The position numbers and the translations under genes are program-made. DNA of 64,000 bases from contig OY294068.1 of assembly GCA_958510875.1 (NCBI GenBank), forward strand, positions 13,245,282 through 13,309,281, read 5' to 3'. This document shows, piece by piece, positions 1 through 11,480 of the stretch (position 1 is its first letter; the number at the start of each line of letters is the position of its first letter). The DNA comes from Endomychus coccineus. Its lineage: Eukaryota > Arthropoda > Insecta > Coleoptera > Endomychidae. A model generated the notes under the pieces. The model ran no database searches and was not told where the DNA came from. It saw only the letters and a list, made by a program, of their open reading frames with translations.

Positions 1-59
1 GCATTTCTTGAATTTTTATAGAATAATTACAGACATGTGGGAGGAAACCTAATTAAATA

Positions 60-430
60 AGAGAACTAATGCTTGGAAACAACTGGATGAATGATCTTCT
101 TATTTTGTAAGAGAAATACGAGAATGTCTGAATAGGAGGCTCGGTGAAAGATGGATTGGTAAAGGTGAGACAGTGGCATAGCGTGCTCGATCACCTGATC
201 TCAATCCTCTGGAATTTTTTGCTTAGGGTTATTTGAAAGCTTATGTCATGCCAGTTCATAATAGAGAAGATTATACTGAATCTTATTCGAAGAGTTTGTG
301 GTGAAATAAGTAATAACATGCTAATTCGAACAATAAGGTATTCGAGAAATCGATTTCGCAGTTGCGTTGAAGTAAGTGGATATCATTTTTAACATTTACT
401 ATAAATTGATATTACTTATCGTTATCACTA
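60..430 (+). pseudogene. Decayed mariner/Tc-type (DDE) transposase C-terminus
   Basis: Translation in the + direction gives a degraded C-terminal transposase core: an RWIGKG-like segment, then RARSPDLNPLEFF and GYLKAYV, which is the third-acidic-residue region of mariner/Tc-type transposases with a DUF4817-type N-terminus. The frame is broken by stop codons after TVA and inside FFA-stop-GYLK, so it cannot be expressed. The N-terminal half lies outside the window or is lost. It resembles, but is not the same as, the two better preserved elements at 21.5 and 27.7 kb. Confidence 0.6.
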
Positions 431-439
431 AATAGGTAT

Positions 440-1596
440 TTAAATAAATGAAATAGCTCGAATAGGAAGCCTCTTAGCAAATAACAAAAGTGTCGTCGGC
501 ATATCTAGACCAACATTTCGGCTTGAGAACAAATGAGTTAATAGCATCTTACTCAAAAGTTTCCATAAAGATATTAGGTATGACTGGAGAAAGGGGGGAA
601 CCCATGGCAGCTCCCGAAGACTGCTCGTAAAACTTGCCATCGTACAGAAAATATGTGGAAGATAAACAAAAATCGATTAACGGTAGTAAGTCCATTGAAT
701 TGTTTTTGGAAGGTAACGGTTAAGAAATTATGGAAAATGTATCTGAAATGGGAACATTGGTAAAAGTGATTCGACGTCGAAGCTGACGAGCAAATCGTCT
801 GGGTCAACATTTAGCATTTGGAGTTTTTCAACGGAATGAAAGGAATTTAGGATAAAACTGTTGAAATTACAAGAGGTTTGAGAATAGATGACAGATATCG
901 AGAGAGTTTATAACTAGGGGGTTCGATAGTGCTGACAATTGGTCTCAGGGTGAACTGAGGGTTTATGAATTTTAGGCAAACTATATAAATGGGATCTTCT
1001 TGAACAATAAGGGATGAGATATTTCTTATCTGGATCAAGAAGGGAAGAATGACGGATAATTTGTGAAATTGAACATTCTATAGAGGGGGTGAGATCTTTT
1101 GGTAGGAGCGTATAGAAATTAGTTTGGAGATGTTGCAGGATTTTGTTATCATAATTTGAACGATTCATGACTTCAGTGGTGTTTCCTTTTATCAGTTTTC
1201 AAGATAGTTGAATCAAGTTTGATTTGAGTAAATTAAGAGCTTCGATTAAAGGTTTAGGGCAATTTGATTTAGGAATGTTGAAATGACAAAGAATTTTAGC
1301 AGTTTCTAAATGAATTTCATTTACTGCAAAATGGGGAATGCTTCTACAGCAGAAATAATGGATGTCGTAGGAATATGTTTGGGGGAGTGAATGAAATTAG
1401 GATCTTTCGATAGAACTGATTGTTCGGCTTCTGGAGGGGTATGTGAAGATAAATTAACCACAGTACTTACAATAAGGGTTGATCTAGAAGGCTGGTGCTG
1501 AGGGCGTTGGGAGGCAAGTGGTAAAGCACATGTAAAATAAGTAATAACTATTTCGTTTATCAATATCTTCCATTTGAATAATTGCAATAACTCCAA
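440..1596 (-). pseudogene. Penelope-like retroelement reverse transcriptase, frameshifted remnant
   Basis: Read on the minus strand from about 1480 down to 440, the pieces follow the order of a Penelope-like reverse transcriptase. First comes an N-terminal segment (NLSSHTP...EQSVLSK). Then comes YSLPKIHKP, the conserved LPKIHK motif, followed by LRPIVSTI and a YKLSRYLSSILKPL segment. Last is a segment whose other frames give the G-x-PLSP, FMETFE and RYVDDTF-like motifs. The pieces sit in different frames with stops between them, so this is a dead copy. The GIY-YIG nuclease that normally follows is not seen here. It belongs to the same family as the copy at 18.6-19.9 kb. Confidence 0.75.
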
Positions 1597-1619
1597 TTCC
1601 TTCGTGAAGACATAATCAA

Positions 1620-3360
1620 TAGGATTCGTATCTATATTGGATGACCTATTTGTAGTTATTTGAAGTCTGATTTTGTTAGCGAAGCCACACTAATCATGTT
1701 CGTTTCTGTTGTATGCGAAAATGAAACTAATAAAACCAAAAGGCAATTCGTTCTGTGAACTGCAACATCATACACATCTATAATTAGCACTCTAATAATG
1801 AACATGAATTTTCTATTCAAACATCCCTAGAATGTGGAACGAATCTCATATTCCAACAGGATTCACGACGTAATAGGGAATCGCTTGTTTTTCCTCCATC
1901 AAATATTCATTTATTTTAGGATAACGTTATATCATTTCAATGATTGATAGAAAATATCCATTGAATATCTTTTCACTCTTCCTTCATCAATAATAATATA
2001 AAAGAAGAAAATTTAAAAAGCATCAATTATGGCATAGCCCAACCGTAAATGTCCGCCAAATCAATTTTTGAACCTGGCTTGGATCAGAATCGATGAGATC
2101 GAACAAAATCGAAATTTCCTACTTGATAAATTCGATAAACCTCAAAAACTTGTTCTCTATGATCTCAGAAGAAGGCTAATACAATATTTAAGGGTTCGAA
2201 CCCTCTACAATATGATTTCATTGCGGTTAGTGTTAAATCTCAAATGGGACAATTATACGCTGAAATGTATCCTGTGGGATCTCAAAGAATCTCGGCTTGG
2301 ACTTGTCTACGTGATAATCAAATTGCTTTGTCTCGACATACTATAACGTAGCTAATCATTTTTCGAACTAACGTTAAAATCCAATTCCTCATCTTCCAAA
2401 ACTTATTATTATAAGCAATCGACATTGGTCCTTCGAGCCGGATCTTCGATGAGCAATGCACTGATGTGCTTCTTCTTATGATTGTATATAATATATTTAT
2501 GTAGTTCAAACGTCGAAGAACCAGAGGACTTAGATGACACAATACTTGATTTAAATAATCGTGTTTGAATGCTTCAGAAGACATGCTATCGATTGAATGT
2601 TAGAGCTTGATTGGTTTGAAATTATGTAGAGTTCATTTGAGTGGAGTGATTTCGGGAATACCAAAATAACCCTTATTATGTGACAAGATTCAAAGCTTAC
2701 ATTCACAATTCATTAATAAGAACCAACAAAGAGATTTTCAAGTTGTTAGAAAGTGTGTTAATGTCTGCAGAAACTATACTCATCATATTGGGCTTATTTC
2801 AACCCAGGGCCGTTCTATCGGAATAGTTGAGATCCAAAATTATGCCAAATTCTGAAATTTGAGTATATAATTCTTCTACATAATGATTGTACTAGAGTCA
2901 CAGTTCATATGACTAGCTAAAATACGAATAATGTTATACCTTAAATTTGAACTGCTTCAAAAAAAAGACGCTATCGGTCCATTATCATACTCACGGACAA
3001 TAATTTATGAAGAAACGAAAAAAGCTTTGAAGATTTATCAAAATAATAATCAATGTTTCGAATATGACATCATTTATTGATATCACCAAATACAACAGGA
3101 ACAAGATCATCTTCTTTCGTAGATATTAAGTTAAGAAAAGTTATCAATTAAATACTCATAATCTCAAACGGTAAATAATGTGTCATGATTGACATCATTA
3201 GGGAAAAACGAGTGTTCCTCTTTTATAATTACCTGAATCAATCATCGTTAGAAACAAATAAAACATCCATTTCTAATTTCATAAAAAAACCTATTGCACA
3301 TAATGCAATAACAGGATTTCCAAAAATACATTAGAAAGCAATTCCGGTAAAGAGACGATT
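1620..3360. other. AT-rich intergenic stretch, no recognised gene
   Basis: No homologous protein, splice structure or clean repeat was recognised. An open frame of 92 codons at 2068-2346 (+) has no domain I recognise and is interrupted just beyond its end. The stretch ends at the promoter of the first cuticle-type gene. Confidence 0.4.
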
Positions 3361-3365
3361 TTCAT

Positions 3366-3399
3366 TATAAAAAGCTGCATCTTCAACAATTCCATCAGT
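3366..3399 (+). promoter_or_regulatory. TATA box and TCAGT initiator of the 3.4-kb cuticle-type gene
   Basis: TATAAAAAG begins at 3366 and an arthropod initiator TCAGT lies at 3395-3399. The A of the initiator is 31 bases from the first T of the TATA box, the canonical spacing. The coding start follows about 30 bases downstream, at 3430. Confidence 0.8.
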
Positions 3400-3429
3400 T
3401 GCATCTAACAGTCCTAAACAACAGCAATT

Positions 3430-4196
3430 ATGAAATTCATTGTAAGTATTCTATTTTCATCTACTTGAATTACTGTTTTCGTTTTATAGGAAAAAGATCA
3501 ATATGATTTCAGAAATTAATTAGACTCTTTGATAACAAGAACATAGACAGAACGATGAGATAAGTCTCTCGATTGACTGTAAAAATATCCACATTGAAAA
3601 ATCGTTGAGTAGTTCACGTGAAAATTACATATATGTCGGTAACCTTTTAAATGTTTTGCCTTACATCTGAAACGTAAATGATGGTACTTCCCAAGTATCT
3701 ATATACAAAATGTTAAATCCATTCTCGTGATGTATTTCCTATTAATCCATCAACATATAGTTGATAAATAATAATATAATCTGAAATACAGCATCTCGAC
3801 AAAACCATTCAGGAATATACTACTGCTCACTGCAAAATTGATACACAATTCATTACATATATCATTTTAATACCTCCTGGCATTTGAATTTAACCCAGGT
3901 TCAAGTTGTCACTTTGTAACAATTGAACCGGACGATTTAATTCAATCACTGGAAATACGTCTAAACTAGTGGCTATAATATGTTTGATCCAATTTTAGGT
4001 GGCCGTCCTCGTACTAGCATTCGCTGCCTTTGCTTGTGCCGAATTCGTGACCCCATTGGGTGCACAATATGTCCAACCTTACCTACCCCGTGTTCTCGTA
4101 CCAAGAGGTCATGGTTTAGAAGGACAATGGTTACCCGATATCAACGACAGATTCTACGATAATGGCCTTTACAAACCATTCTTCTATGGATTGTAA
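3430..4196 (+). CDS. Small secreted cuticle-type protein, 69 aa, two exons
   Basis: Exon 1 is 3430-3441 and encodes only MKFI, followed by the donor GTAAGT. The intron is 3442-3998 and ends in TTTTAG. Exon 2 is 3999-4196. The joined protein starts with a clear signal peptide (MKFIVAVLVLAFAAFACA) and continues with a short mature chain rich in Pro, Tyr, Leu and Gly that ends in an aromatic tail (KPFFYGL). A four-codon first exon that splits the signal peptide in phase 0 is characteristic of insect cuticular protein genes. I see no Rebers-Riddiford chitin-binding consensus, so a role in cuticle is inferred from gene structure and composition. Overlapping AATAAA signals lie at 4248-4257, and the promoter at 3366 has ideal geometry, so the gene looks intact. 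Confidence 0.8.
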
Positions 4197-4257
4197 GATG
4201 GAATATCCTTATTTTCTAAATGACTGACTTCTTTCAGAATACTTGATAATAAATAAA

Positions 4258-4677
4258 TTAAAACTTATAACATTGTTTCTATATGCAGCTTACCTCAACT
4301 ACCGACTGTATATTACAAAATCAGATATTGAAACGCCAATTCCCACGCGATTGCATTATTGAATAATTACTTCCTTGTAATATACACCAAAGTTTCTACG
4401 AGTGGGAATCTAGTATCTTCAACAAAAATTCACACCTATCTGATATTGTCGTTTATGATTAATATACTTATGAGATAGGTACAAGCGTAGAATGTAATAT
4501 GATATGCTTAATTGAGTTCACACTATCACTCTTTTTCCATCTCAATTTCCAATAATATGTAGCCCTTTTCGGCTAACTTTAAATAAAGCTTAAGATCGAA
4601 AAACGTGATGAACTTAAAAGACTGTTATGCTGTTTCTAAGTAATGGAAGTATTACAGGTTCTTTTTGACCAAAAATA
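4258..4677. other. Intergenic spacer after the first cuticle-type gene
   Basis: AT-rich sequence with no recognised gene or repeat. Confidence 0.4.
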
Positions 4678-5306
4678 AACCACGGTGCAGCGTTACAGGA
4701 TCCTAAATCTCGCACATCATATAGACACTAACTTTAATAAAATCTGTTCTCGAAGATTTATGTACCCAAATATTATATCGGCATGTTTCTAAGAACATAC
4801 ACAAATATTTCCATCAGTTGTCTCATTTGAAAAAAAGTTTTGGATTTTCAAAAATTTTCGAAGGGATAGGTATGGAAAATTTTCGATTGCGGTCGACATC
4901 ATTGATTCTGACGAAACTTCGTTAAAGCACGTTTTTGATGATGAGAAATTCGATTCTAGTGTTAGTTTTAACATCTGATGATGATTAACCTAGATACAGC
5001 GTTTCGAGACCCTAAATCCCGCACATCGTACAAACACTGACCGACATAAAATCATGTTCTGGGGGGCTTATGTACCCAAATATTATATCGACATGTTTCT
5101 AAGAACTAACACAAACATTTCCATCAGTTGTCTCATTTGGGAAAAATTTTTGATTTTTCGAATTTTAAAAGGGTATGGAAAATTTTCGATTTTGGCCGAC
5201 ATCATAGATTTTAATGAAACTCGGTTAAAGTATGATGAGAAATTCGATTCTAGTGTTAGTTTTAACATCTGATGATGATCAACCACGGTACATCGTTTCG
5301 AGAGCC
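4678..5306. repeat. Tandem repeat, about 300-bp unit, two copies plus a partial third
   Basis: A unit starting with a CACGG..CAGCGTT..-type sequence at about 4678 recurs at about 4987, and its first 25 or so bases recur again at about 5280. Landmarks shared by both copies are TGTACCCAAATATTATATCG, ATTTCCATCAGTTGTCTCAT and GAGAAATTCGATTCTAGTG. The copies differ by small indels, so the array is old. The short open frames on both strands here are by-products of the repeat. Confidence 0.85.
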
Positions 5307-5550
5307 TAACGCGGCAAACCTGCGTTTATAACGAGCCCTTGATAACCTCTGATTGCATCTAAATGTCGACTATATTTTGTGATATTTTATAATAATTTTG
5401 CCGTTAATCATCTGATTAAAGCCCTAGAGGAAAGTTATGGGCTTCCATCTCTGATTATTAATGCCCAAATAATGTTAGGTCAAATTGATAAATACAAGAC
5501 AATTTTAGCAGCAATCAAAATAGTGGCTGATCAATCAAAGTGGTGTTATA
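5307..5550. other. Unique sequence flanking the 5.6-kb hAT insertion
   Basis: An open frame from 5379 (+) runs into the hAT insertion. If the insertion is removed, the flank continues for some residues and then stops. It matches no family I recognise and is probably itself an old repeat. Confidence 0.3.
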
Positions 5551-6407
5551 TTTGTGACCAGTGGCGTGCCCAAAAGGGGGGGGGGGGTTGAACCCCCCCA
5601 AGATTCAAGATTTAAACTAGTTTTGATGTACTACTCCCAAAAGTCCCAAAAGAATCAAAAGATGAAATAAAAGTAGACATAGGTGAATTGAATAAGTTGT
5701 ATACCGTCTACGAACACTTTTTACAAGTTCAAAGTTTTGATATTGTTCTGGGAGAAGTCACACAATGGTACAGCATTTTTAAAGCTATTGAAAATAAACC
5801 AAAAAATGTTATGGATGCACTGATTTTCCTCAAACAAAGAAATCGTGAGTTATTTCCCAATCTTTACAAACTTTTGAAAATCTTCGTCACTATACCAGTG
5901 ACAACCTCTTCAAATGAGAGGACATTTTCCACTATGAGGCGGCTCAAAACCTACCTCAGAAATACTATGGAAGAACAAAAGCTCAATGGACTAGCTCTTC
6001 TGAATATTCATCGAGAAATTCCAAGTGTTGAAGAGGTCATAAATTTTTTGAGCAAATCAAAGAAGCGAAAATTGAATTTTTGTCTATAATGTTTCACTCA
6101 ATATTATTGTTTGTGCTCGTTTTTGTAGTAGCTTACTGAAGTTTATTTATTGTTATTTTAAAGTGGGATTTCAATTTAATTAGTATGATAATGTTATATG
6201 GATTTTTCGTTGTTACTAAAGATATTTTTTATTTTATATTTATCATTCAGTTTATTTTCATGTTGCTAGCAGCTGTAAGCCTGTAGTCCGGGTGTTTTCA
6301 AAATAAAATGTTTTTTTTCTATGAAACTATTGATTCATTGATTGAACTGATAACGAGTGATAACCCCCCCCCCAGAAAAAAATCTTGGGCACGCCTCTGT
6401 TTGTGAC
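5551..6407 (+). mobile_element. Internally deleted hAT transposon with 8-bp target duplication
   Basis: The element is 5559-6399 (841 bp). It starts CAGTGGCGTGCCCAAAAGGG and ends CTTGGGCACGCCTCTG, imperfect terminal inverted repeats of the hAT superfamily. It is flanked by an exact 8-bp direct repeat, TTTGTGAC, at 5551-5558 and 6400-6407, the hallmark target-site duplication of hAT transposition. Homopolymer G and C runs sit just inside both ends. Only the C-terminal part of the transposase remains, so the element is non-autonomous. Confidence 0.92.
5688..6089 (+). CDS. hAT transposase C-terminal dimerisation domain (truncated)
   Basis: This 133-codon open frame lies within the 841-bp hAT element. 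It contains the hallmark of the hAT C-terminal dimerisation region: LFPNLYKLLKIFVTIPVT followed by SSNERTFSTMRRLKTYLRN and then LNGLALLNIH. The zinc finger and the catalytic RNase H-like domain are missing, so it cannot be a working transposase. The ATG at 5688 is simply the first in frame. Whether it is expressed is unknown. Confidence 0.85.
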   Translation: MNKLYTVYEHFLQVQSFDIVLGEVTQWYSIFKAIENKPKNVMDALIFLKQRNRELFPNLYKLLKIFVTIPVTTSSNERTFSTMRRLKTYLRNTMEEQKLNGLALLNIHREIPSVEEVINFLSKSKKRKLNFCL

Positions 6408-6610
6408 AATCATTTCTTGAATTCAATTAATTCATTATATCAGAGAGACATATTCACAAACTATCTGAATAGTTGGTGACTATTGAGCACCATGCAAATA
6501 GTCGCTAAATTACGTTTGGATTGTTCTTGTCAAACAGTAAACAAAAGTGTGATTGGTTGAACACATTTGGCAAGTGTATATTTCATTTTGTCGAAAACTG
6601 ATAACACCTA
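6408..6610. other. Spacer
   Basis: No feature recognised. Confidence 0.3.
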
Positions 6611-6808
6611 GAATAAGTGGTCGATTTTAAACCGAAGATAGTAGCCAAATTAGAATCTCACGTGATTGGGTATTCCGATGACATCCTCTTGATAGTCAAA
6701 GGAAATTTTCTCTACCCTCTGATGGAATTCATACAATCGGAAATATACCACAAATACCCAGTCAACGTTATTATCATACACATGGACAAACACTTAAAGA
6801 TGGAGTAA
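6611..6808 (+). pseudogene. LINE reverse transcriptase fragment
   Basis: A 63-codon stretch contains VIGYSDDILLIVKGNF, a form of the YADD catalytic motif of non-LTR reverse transcriptases followed by the usual hydrophobic strand. The flanking RT blocks are missing. The clade cannot be set from so short a piece; jockey or R1 type is likely. Confidence 0.6.
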
Positions 6809-7071
6809 TGCAGTATTTATAGTTGAAATCCGAATTTTCAGTTATCATATTGGTATTATGGTATTACTATACAAAAGTAAATCGTGTCTGTAGAATACCG
6901 TCCCAATTATGTTGGCAATCTTGAAAACACATTAGAACACGCCCATGCATAACAAGGTAACTGCATTAGCTCTGATGATTCAAAATCAAACGGTATAAAT
7001 AGTTTAATGTGCATATATATTCAGAAAAATGTAATGGTATTCGCTTTAATGCAAGGTTGTTGGGTGGTTCC

Positions 7072-7111
7072 TATAAATGGTATCATGATATTATATTCCT
7101 GCAAAGTCAGT
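7072..7111 (+). promoter_or_regulatory. Core promoter of the 7.2-10.5-kb cuticle-type gene
   Basis: TATAAATGG begins at 7072 and an arthropod TCAGT initiator lies at 7107-7111. The spacing (about 37 bases) is slightly longer than ideal. The coding start follows at 7151. Confidence 0.6.
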
Positions 7112-7150
7112 TCTCACCGCAGTCTCACGTAAAACTACAAATCAATTGAA

Positions 7151-10100
7151 ATGAAGTACAAGGTATGTGCTATTTGCATAATTCCTATATGAAATTGTCG
7201 TTGAAAGTAATAATTACTCATTCACGTGATCTATGTAGCATTGTCAATTCACTTTATTCTGTCCTATACTTTACAAAAATTTCAGATTTTTTATCCAAGC
7301 TTTTTTCTCCAGCTGAGCAAACTAATAATTAGGCTTTACATCTTAAATTCACTGAAGCCGTTACAGAAATTTCAATATTACACTCGCGTCGACCAAGTAA
7401 ATTTTAAATGAAAGTTTGGATGTGCATAGGCTCAATTATCATGTTATTTTATCGCATTTCAGATAGTAAAGAATCTTCTCCACAATATTTCAATCAATTG
7501 CGGCAATTGATGAATAGAATAGAAATAAAGCTTAATACTACATTTATATATAGCACAGGGAAAACAACTACATCTGGATGTAGCACAATGAAATACCGGG
7601 TGGAATATGAAACTATTTGATTATACTGATAAGGATAAAACTGAAATAAAACACTTTAACTCCGTTTTTTATCACATATATTATAGAAACAAATCGTGAC
7701 TTTAGTTTCGACAGAAGCGTGTCATCTTCAAAGGATACTAATGTATGGAAATATGAATATTCTTGGCTATTTATGGTTCAATATAAGACACAGCTAACAA
7801 GTGGGGTTCCGGTTGGGAAAATACATTGTTAGAGTAGTATAATTGGAATTGGATAATGAGGTGGAGCTAATATTGTGATAAGGAAATTCTAATGCGGAGG
7901 TATACTAGGAAGGTACAAGAGGATTATCAGAAATTTTACGTTATCACGACATCAAACAGAATGCACCTAATTGATTGTTTAAAATTTTATTGCTATTATT
8001 TTTAATACCTTTGAAATTTTTATTGATTCTAGTATGTTTAATTTGAACCTCTACTCTGGTTATGTAAAATTTCAACTTCAAATTAATTTTGCAAATTATG
8101 CCTTTTTTCTAAAACAATGTTAAAGAAAGATGAATCTGTTTTATCAAGTCTAAAAGATCGAAAGTGTTCCTTATATCTAAATTCTATATTACGACTAGAT
8201 CTACCGATGTAAAAGTTATCACACACTTAACAGGTTAATTTATATGCTCCAGGCTTATTAAACTTATTTGTTTTATCTTTAGCATTGAACGAAAAACATG
8301 ACATTTCATTTTGAGGCTTAAGGCTAACTTTTAGATCATGTTTCGATAAAATGCTTGCAATTCTTTCACTTACGGTACCAAAATATGTGAGAGAAACGTA
8401 TTTTGATGAAGAATCAGAATTTTTTATGAAAGGATAGATACTCGAGTAAGCTAATTTCCGCTTTTTTCTGTCAATTAATTTGGATATAATTTCAGGTTGA
8501 GAACCATTGTTAAGCCTATAACCTTGATTATATTCAATTCTTCATTCAGGCGTTCAGGAGAAAGAGGAAGTGAAAAAGCTCTATGTATCATATAGTTGTA
8601 AGCAGCTAATTTGTGACTACGGCGATAAAAGATGAATTGACAATAGTTGTATCACAGATATTTTAATTCCGTAAGTGAAATTGCAAACATTTTATCGAAA
8701 CAAAATCTAAAAATTAGCTTCAAACCTCTAAGCAAATTTTCCTATTTTTTGTTCAATGCTAAAGATAAAACAAATAATGTTCAATTCATATTGATGTTGA
8801 AAAAGTTGCGAAGTATAGATTATGCAAAAATACATCAAGCTTCGACATATTTTCATATAACATTGAATTATTAGTATTAGCGTTAAAAAATATGTTTGAA
8901 AGTTTTTGACTGGGTCTCGAAGCTATATTTAACTTTTGTTTCTTAAAGATATTCGAGATTTTATCAGATATTGATCCTAAGTACGTCAAGGTAACATAGT
9001 TTTTTGATGCACGTTGTGATAAATTTGATTAACAGTTAATTTTAAAGATTTTCTCTTGATTAAATGAACTATTAGCCATTCAGAATAGCCGTTATGTATC
9101 GCAATGTTTCTTATAGTGTCTAATTCAGTCAAAAGCGTTTTTTTTTTAATGGTATAAAAGAGGCTCTATACATCATAGATTGGAACGCTGCTATTTTATT
9201 AGGAGAATTATTATTCTATATTCTAACAATTATTCTAAGAGTGCTTTGAAAGACAAAGGAAAAGATCACTTTCGTATAGGTCTAACTGAACATTTAGGAT
9301 ATTGTTATAGGAGTTTTTGATACCTTTATAAATCTATATTGATACTAATGTATTTAGTTTGAAACCTTTCGTTCGATTATTTAAAATACTCAGACTATCT
9401 GAACTAGGAAAATTGTGACCTGTTTGAAAAAAATGGTTAGCAAAGGTCGAGTTAGTTTTGATAAGTGTGAAAAACGAAAACGTTCTTGGTGTCTAAGTCT
9501 AAGTTATCACAGTACGAACAAATTGGCTTATAAGCTCCAGGCTGCATCTGTAATTTTTTCTCTAAGATTGAAAATATCTCATAAACGGTTGCATTTTTGT
9601 AGAATTCAAAAATACATCAAAGTATAGGGTGTTCCATTCGAAATAGCAACGTTGACATCTACTTCCGGTATAACCGGCAGTGCCGCATTTCGTAAATATT
9701 TTAGATGAATATTACTCATTGTAAAATCTAAAAAAATCAATATTAAATTCCTTTTTTATGTACGTGGATCTTATATCTGAGTTGGTGTTAATGACATTTC
9801 ATTCCTTTCGACTTTAATTATAATGTCGTATATCCAATCCAGAAGATTTTAATTTCCCCCATGAAATTCTACAATTCGATTGCTCATAGTAGAAAGAAAT
9901 TATGTATTAAGAAATAACCAATTTATCCCCATAACAGCAGCCACTGAGCTACATTCCGAAATTAGAGTTAGCAATAGTGTATACATCTAGATTATTAACA
10001 TATGCAATTGACTTCCAGGTGGCTTTTTGCTTCTTGGCATATTTGGCCTCAACATATGCCAGCATAGCAGGAGTTGAAGTCCTGCAAGGTCCAGGCAGCA

Positions 10101-10453
10101 GAACCACTGTGATCGGACCAGATGGCAGTGCTCTAGATGCGGTTGTGCCAGGTGGTACAGTAGCAGTGGACTCGTCAGGTCTTACTCCTGCAGGGCCAGC
10201 TATTCTGGCAGCCGCAGGTGCACCAATCGCGGTTAACGGTCCTGCTGGGTCGATTATCACCAGTCATACATTAGCAGGTCTTGGCATTGCTCCAGCTGTT
10301 GCTGCTTCTGCTATTGGTATTGGCGCTGCTCCTGCCATTGCTGTTTCTAGTGTTGGTCTTGGTGCAGGGGCTGCTCTAGCTCTGGGAGGAGTAGATGTGG
10401 ATGATAATGGTCACGAAGGCGCCTACATACCAGATATCCATGAGGCTTACTGA
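7151..10453 (+). CDS. Secreted Ala/Gly-rich cuticle-type protein, 148 aa, two exons
   Basis: Exon 1 is 7151-7162, encoding MKYK with donor GTATGT. Exon 2 is 10019-10453, with acceptor ACTTCCAG. The joined signal peptide is MKYKVAFCFLAYLASTYA. The mature protein has two related blocks: QGPGSRTTVIGPDGSALDAV with a following VPGG, then VNGPAGSIITS. An Ala/Ile/Gly-rich low-complexity tail ends in HEAY-stop. The GPxSRTTVxGPDGS block is shared with the minus-strand gene at 30.3-32.4 kb, so the two are paralogues. Low-complexity Ala-rich chains with such motifs are typical of insect structural cuticle proteins; function here is inferred. The intron is about 2.9 kb and carries several PLE fragments. 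A possible polyadenylation signal AATAAA lies at 10857. An overlapping minus-strand frame is a shadow. Confidence 0.8.
7975..8640 (-). pseudogene. Penelope-like element 3' part: GIY-YIG nuclease remnant
   Basis: Minus-strand translation gives a segment ending YVSLTYFG, then SERIASILSKHDLKVSLKP, FNAKDKTNKF, and then GAYKLTC, a stop, VCDNFYIGRSSRN. This is the RT-to-endonuclease linker and GIY-YIG active region of a PLE. An in-frame stop in the zinc-binding/GIY segment and later frameshifts show it is dead. It lies inside the intron of the 7.2-kb cuticle-type gene. Confidence 0.7.
8640..9010. repeat. Two short PLE linker fragments in opposite orientation
   Basis: A + strand piece at about 8640-8790 encodes SEIANILSKQNLKISFKPL followed by FNAKDKTNN. 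A - strand piece at about 8880-9000 encodes LTYLGSISDKISNIFKKQ followed by FFNANTNN. Both correspond to the linker before the GIY-YIG domain, so they are partial PLE copies lying tail to tail. Confidence 0.6.
9120..9610 (-). pseudogene. Penelope-like element GIY-YIG remnant
   Basis: The minus strand carries a QPGAYKPICSYCDN-like segment, the zinc-binding lead-in to the GIY-YIG nuclease of the PLE family seen next door, in a degraded frame. The 70-codon + strand frame at 9415-9627 is its shadow. Confidence 0.5.
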
Positions 10454-10459
10454 ATTCCA

Positions 10460-11480
10460 ATATAAACAACCCCCAAAGACGTCATGTGCAATATTTTATC
10501 AAATACGTTTCCATCTTACGGAAACGTTTCATTAACATGTTTTGGAGTAGCCAGTACCCTGTAACCTGTAACATATCTCATATAAATATTTATAGTAAAC
10601 ATAAAATACAATTGAAATAATACTTTGTATCAATTCGAAACCCATCTTGAATCAGAGAAAGTGCTGTCCCTGAATGTATTACATTCCAATCTATATGTTA
10701 ACATAAACTTCCTAACATTAATTGACCAAAATGATCCAACTGAAGGTTCTGTGCGTGATATCATTTTAGCCATTCCTAAGTACAATGAGAAGAACATACA
10801 TTTTGAACGTAGATATTAAAAAAATTGGAGGATATAATTATTAATTGAATGAAAACAATAAATTTTAATAATAACATGAAAACGTTAATATAGTTTCAAC
10901 ACCGAAGTACCAGTATCGAACAGATACAATGACACTTCGGTGTTTAAATTATTATTCTTTTATTAAAAGTGGTATAAAATGAAGAAATTGTTATTTCATT
11001 TAATCATAATGATAAATTATCATAGAGTAACGGCTTCTACCATCGTTTTTTTAATATTTACTGAATTTCAATGTAATAAAATCGAAATCAGATATCAACT
11101 AAATGGTAATTCATAATTAGGTTCTTTTTATTGATGAAATCAAATTCAAATTTTTGGATCACTGCACAGCTACGGTAACATTTCAAGTTAATTTACATTA
11201 ATTCATAAGGTATACCATTCCATGTTCGTTCATGTGAGAAATATGTCAGTGTAAGCAACTATTTATGAATAAATGCATCTTATATGAAGTATTTGCACAA
11301 ATTCTTTTTAACTAATAGCACTCATTGAATTGTCCACTTTGAAAGCTCGAAAAAGTTGTAATATCTTTATTATTCTTCATAATAATAATTATTACGAGCT
11401 ATGTGTTTTTTTTTCGCATTTCATACACGTGAGTGTGTGAATATAGAAAAATGTAAGTTCTCTCTTCATGAAGAGCTTTG
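10460..11480. other. AT-rich intergenic stretch
   Basis: This holds the 3' flank of the 148-aa cuticle-type gene and then unrecognised sequence. Near 10895-10945 the word ACACCGAAGT and its complement form a short inverted repeat. No coding region is supported. Confidence 0.4.

Noticed and set aside
7408..7620. 70-codon frame with a hydrophobic start that could be a small secreted peptide
   Set aside because: It lies within the intron of the cuticle-type gene; the hydrophobic segment is interrupted by Arg and Tyr, there is no promoter of its own, and no cysteine pattern.
9949..10260. Minus-strand 103-codon frame opposite the 148-aa cuticle-type gene
   Set aside because: Shadow of the Ala/Gly/Pro-rich coding exon; no splice or promoter context.
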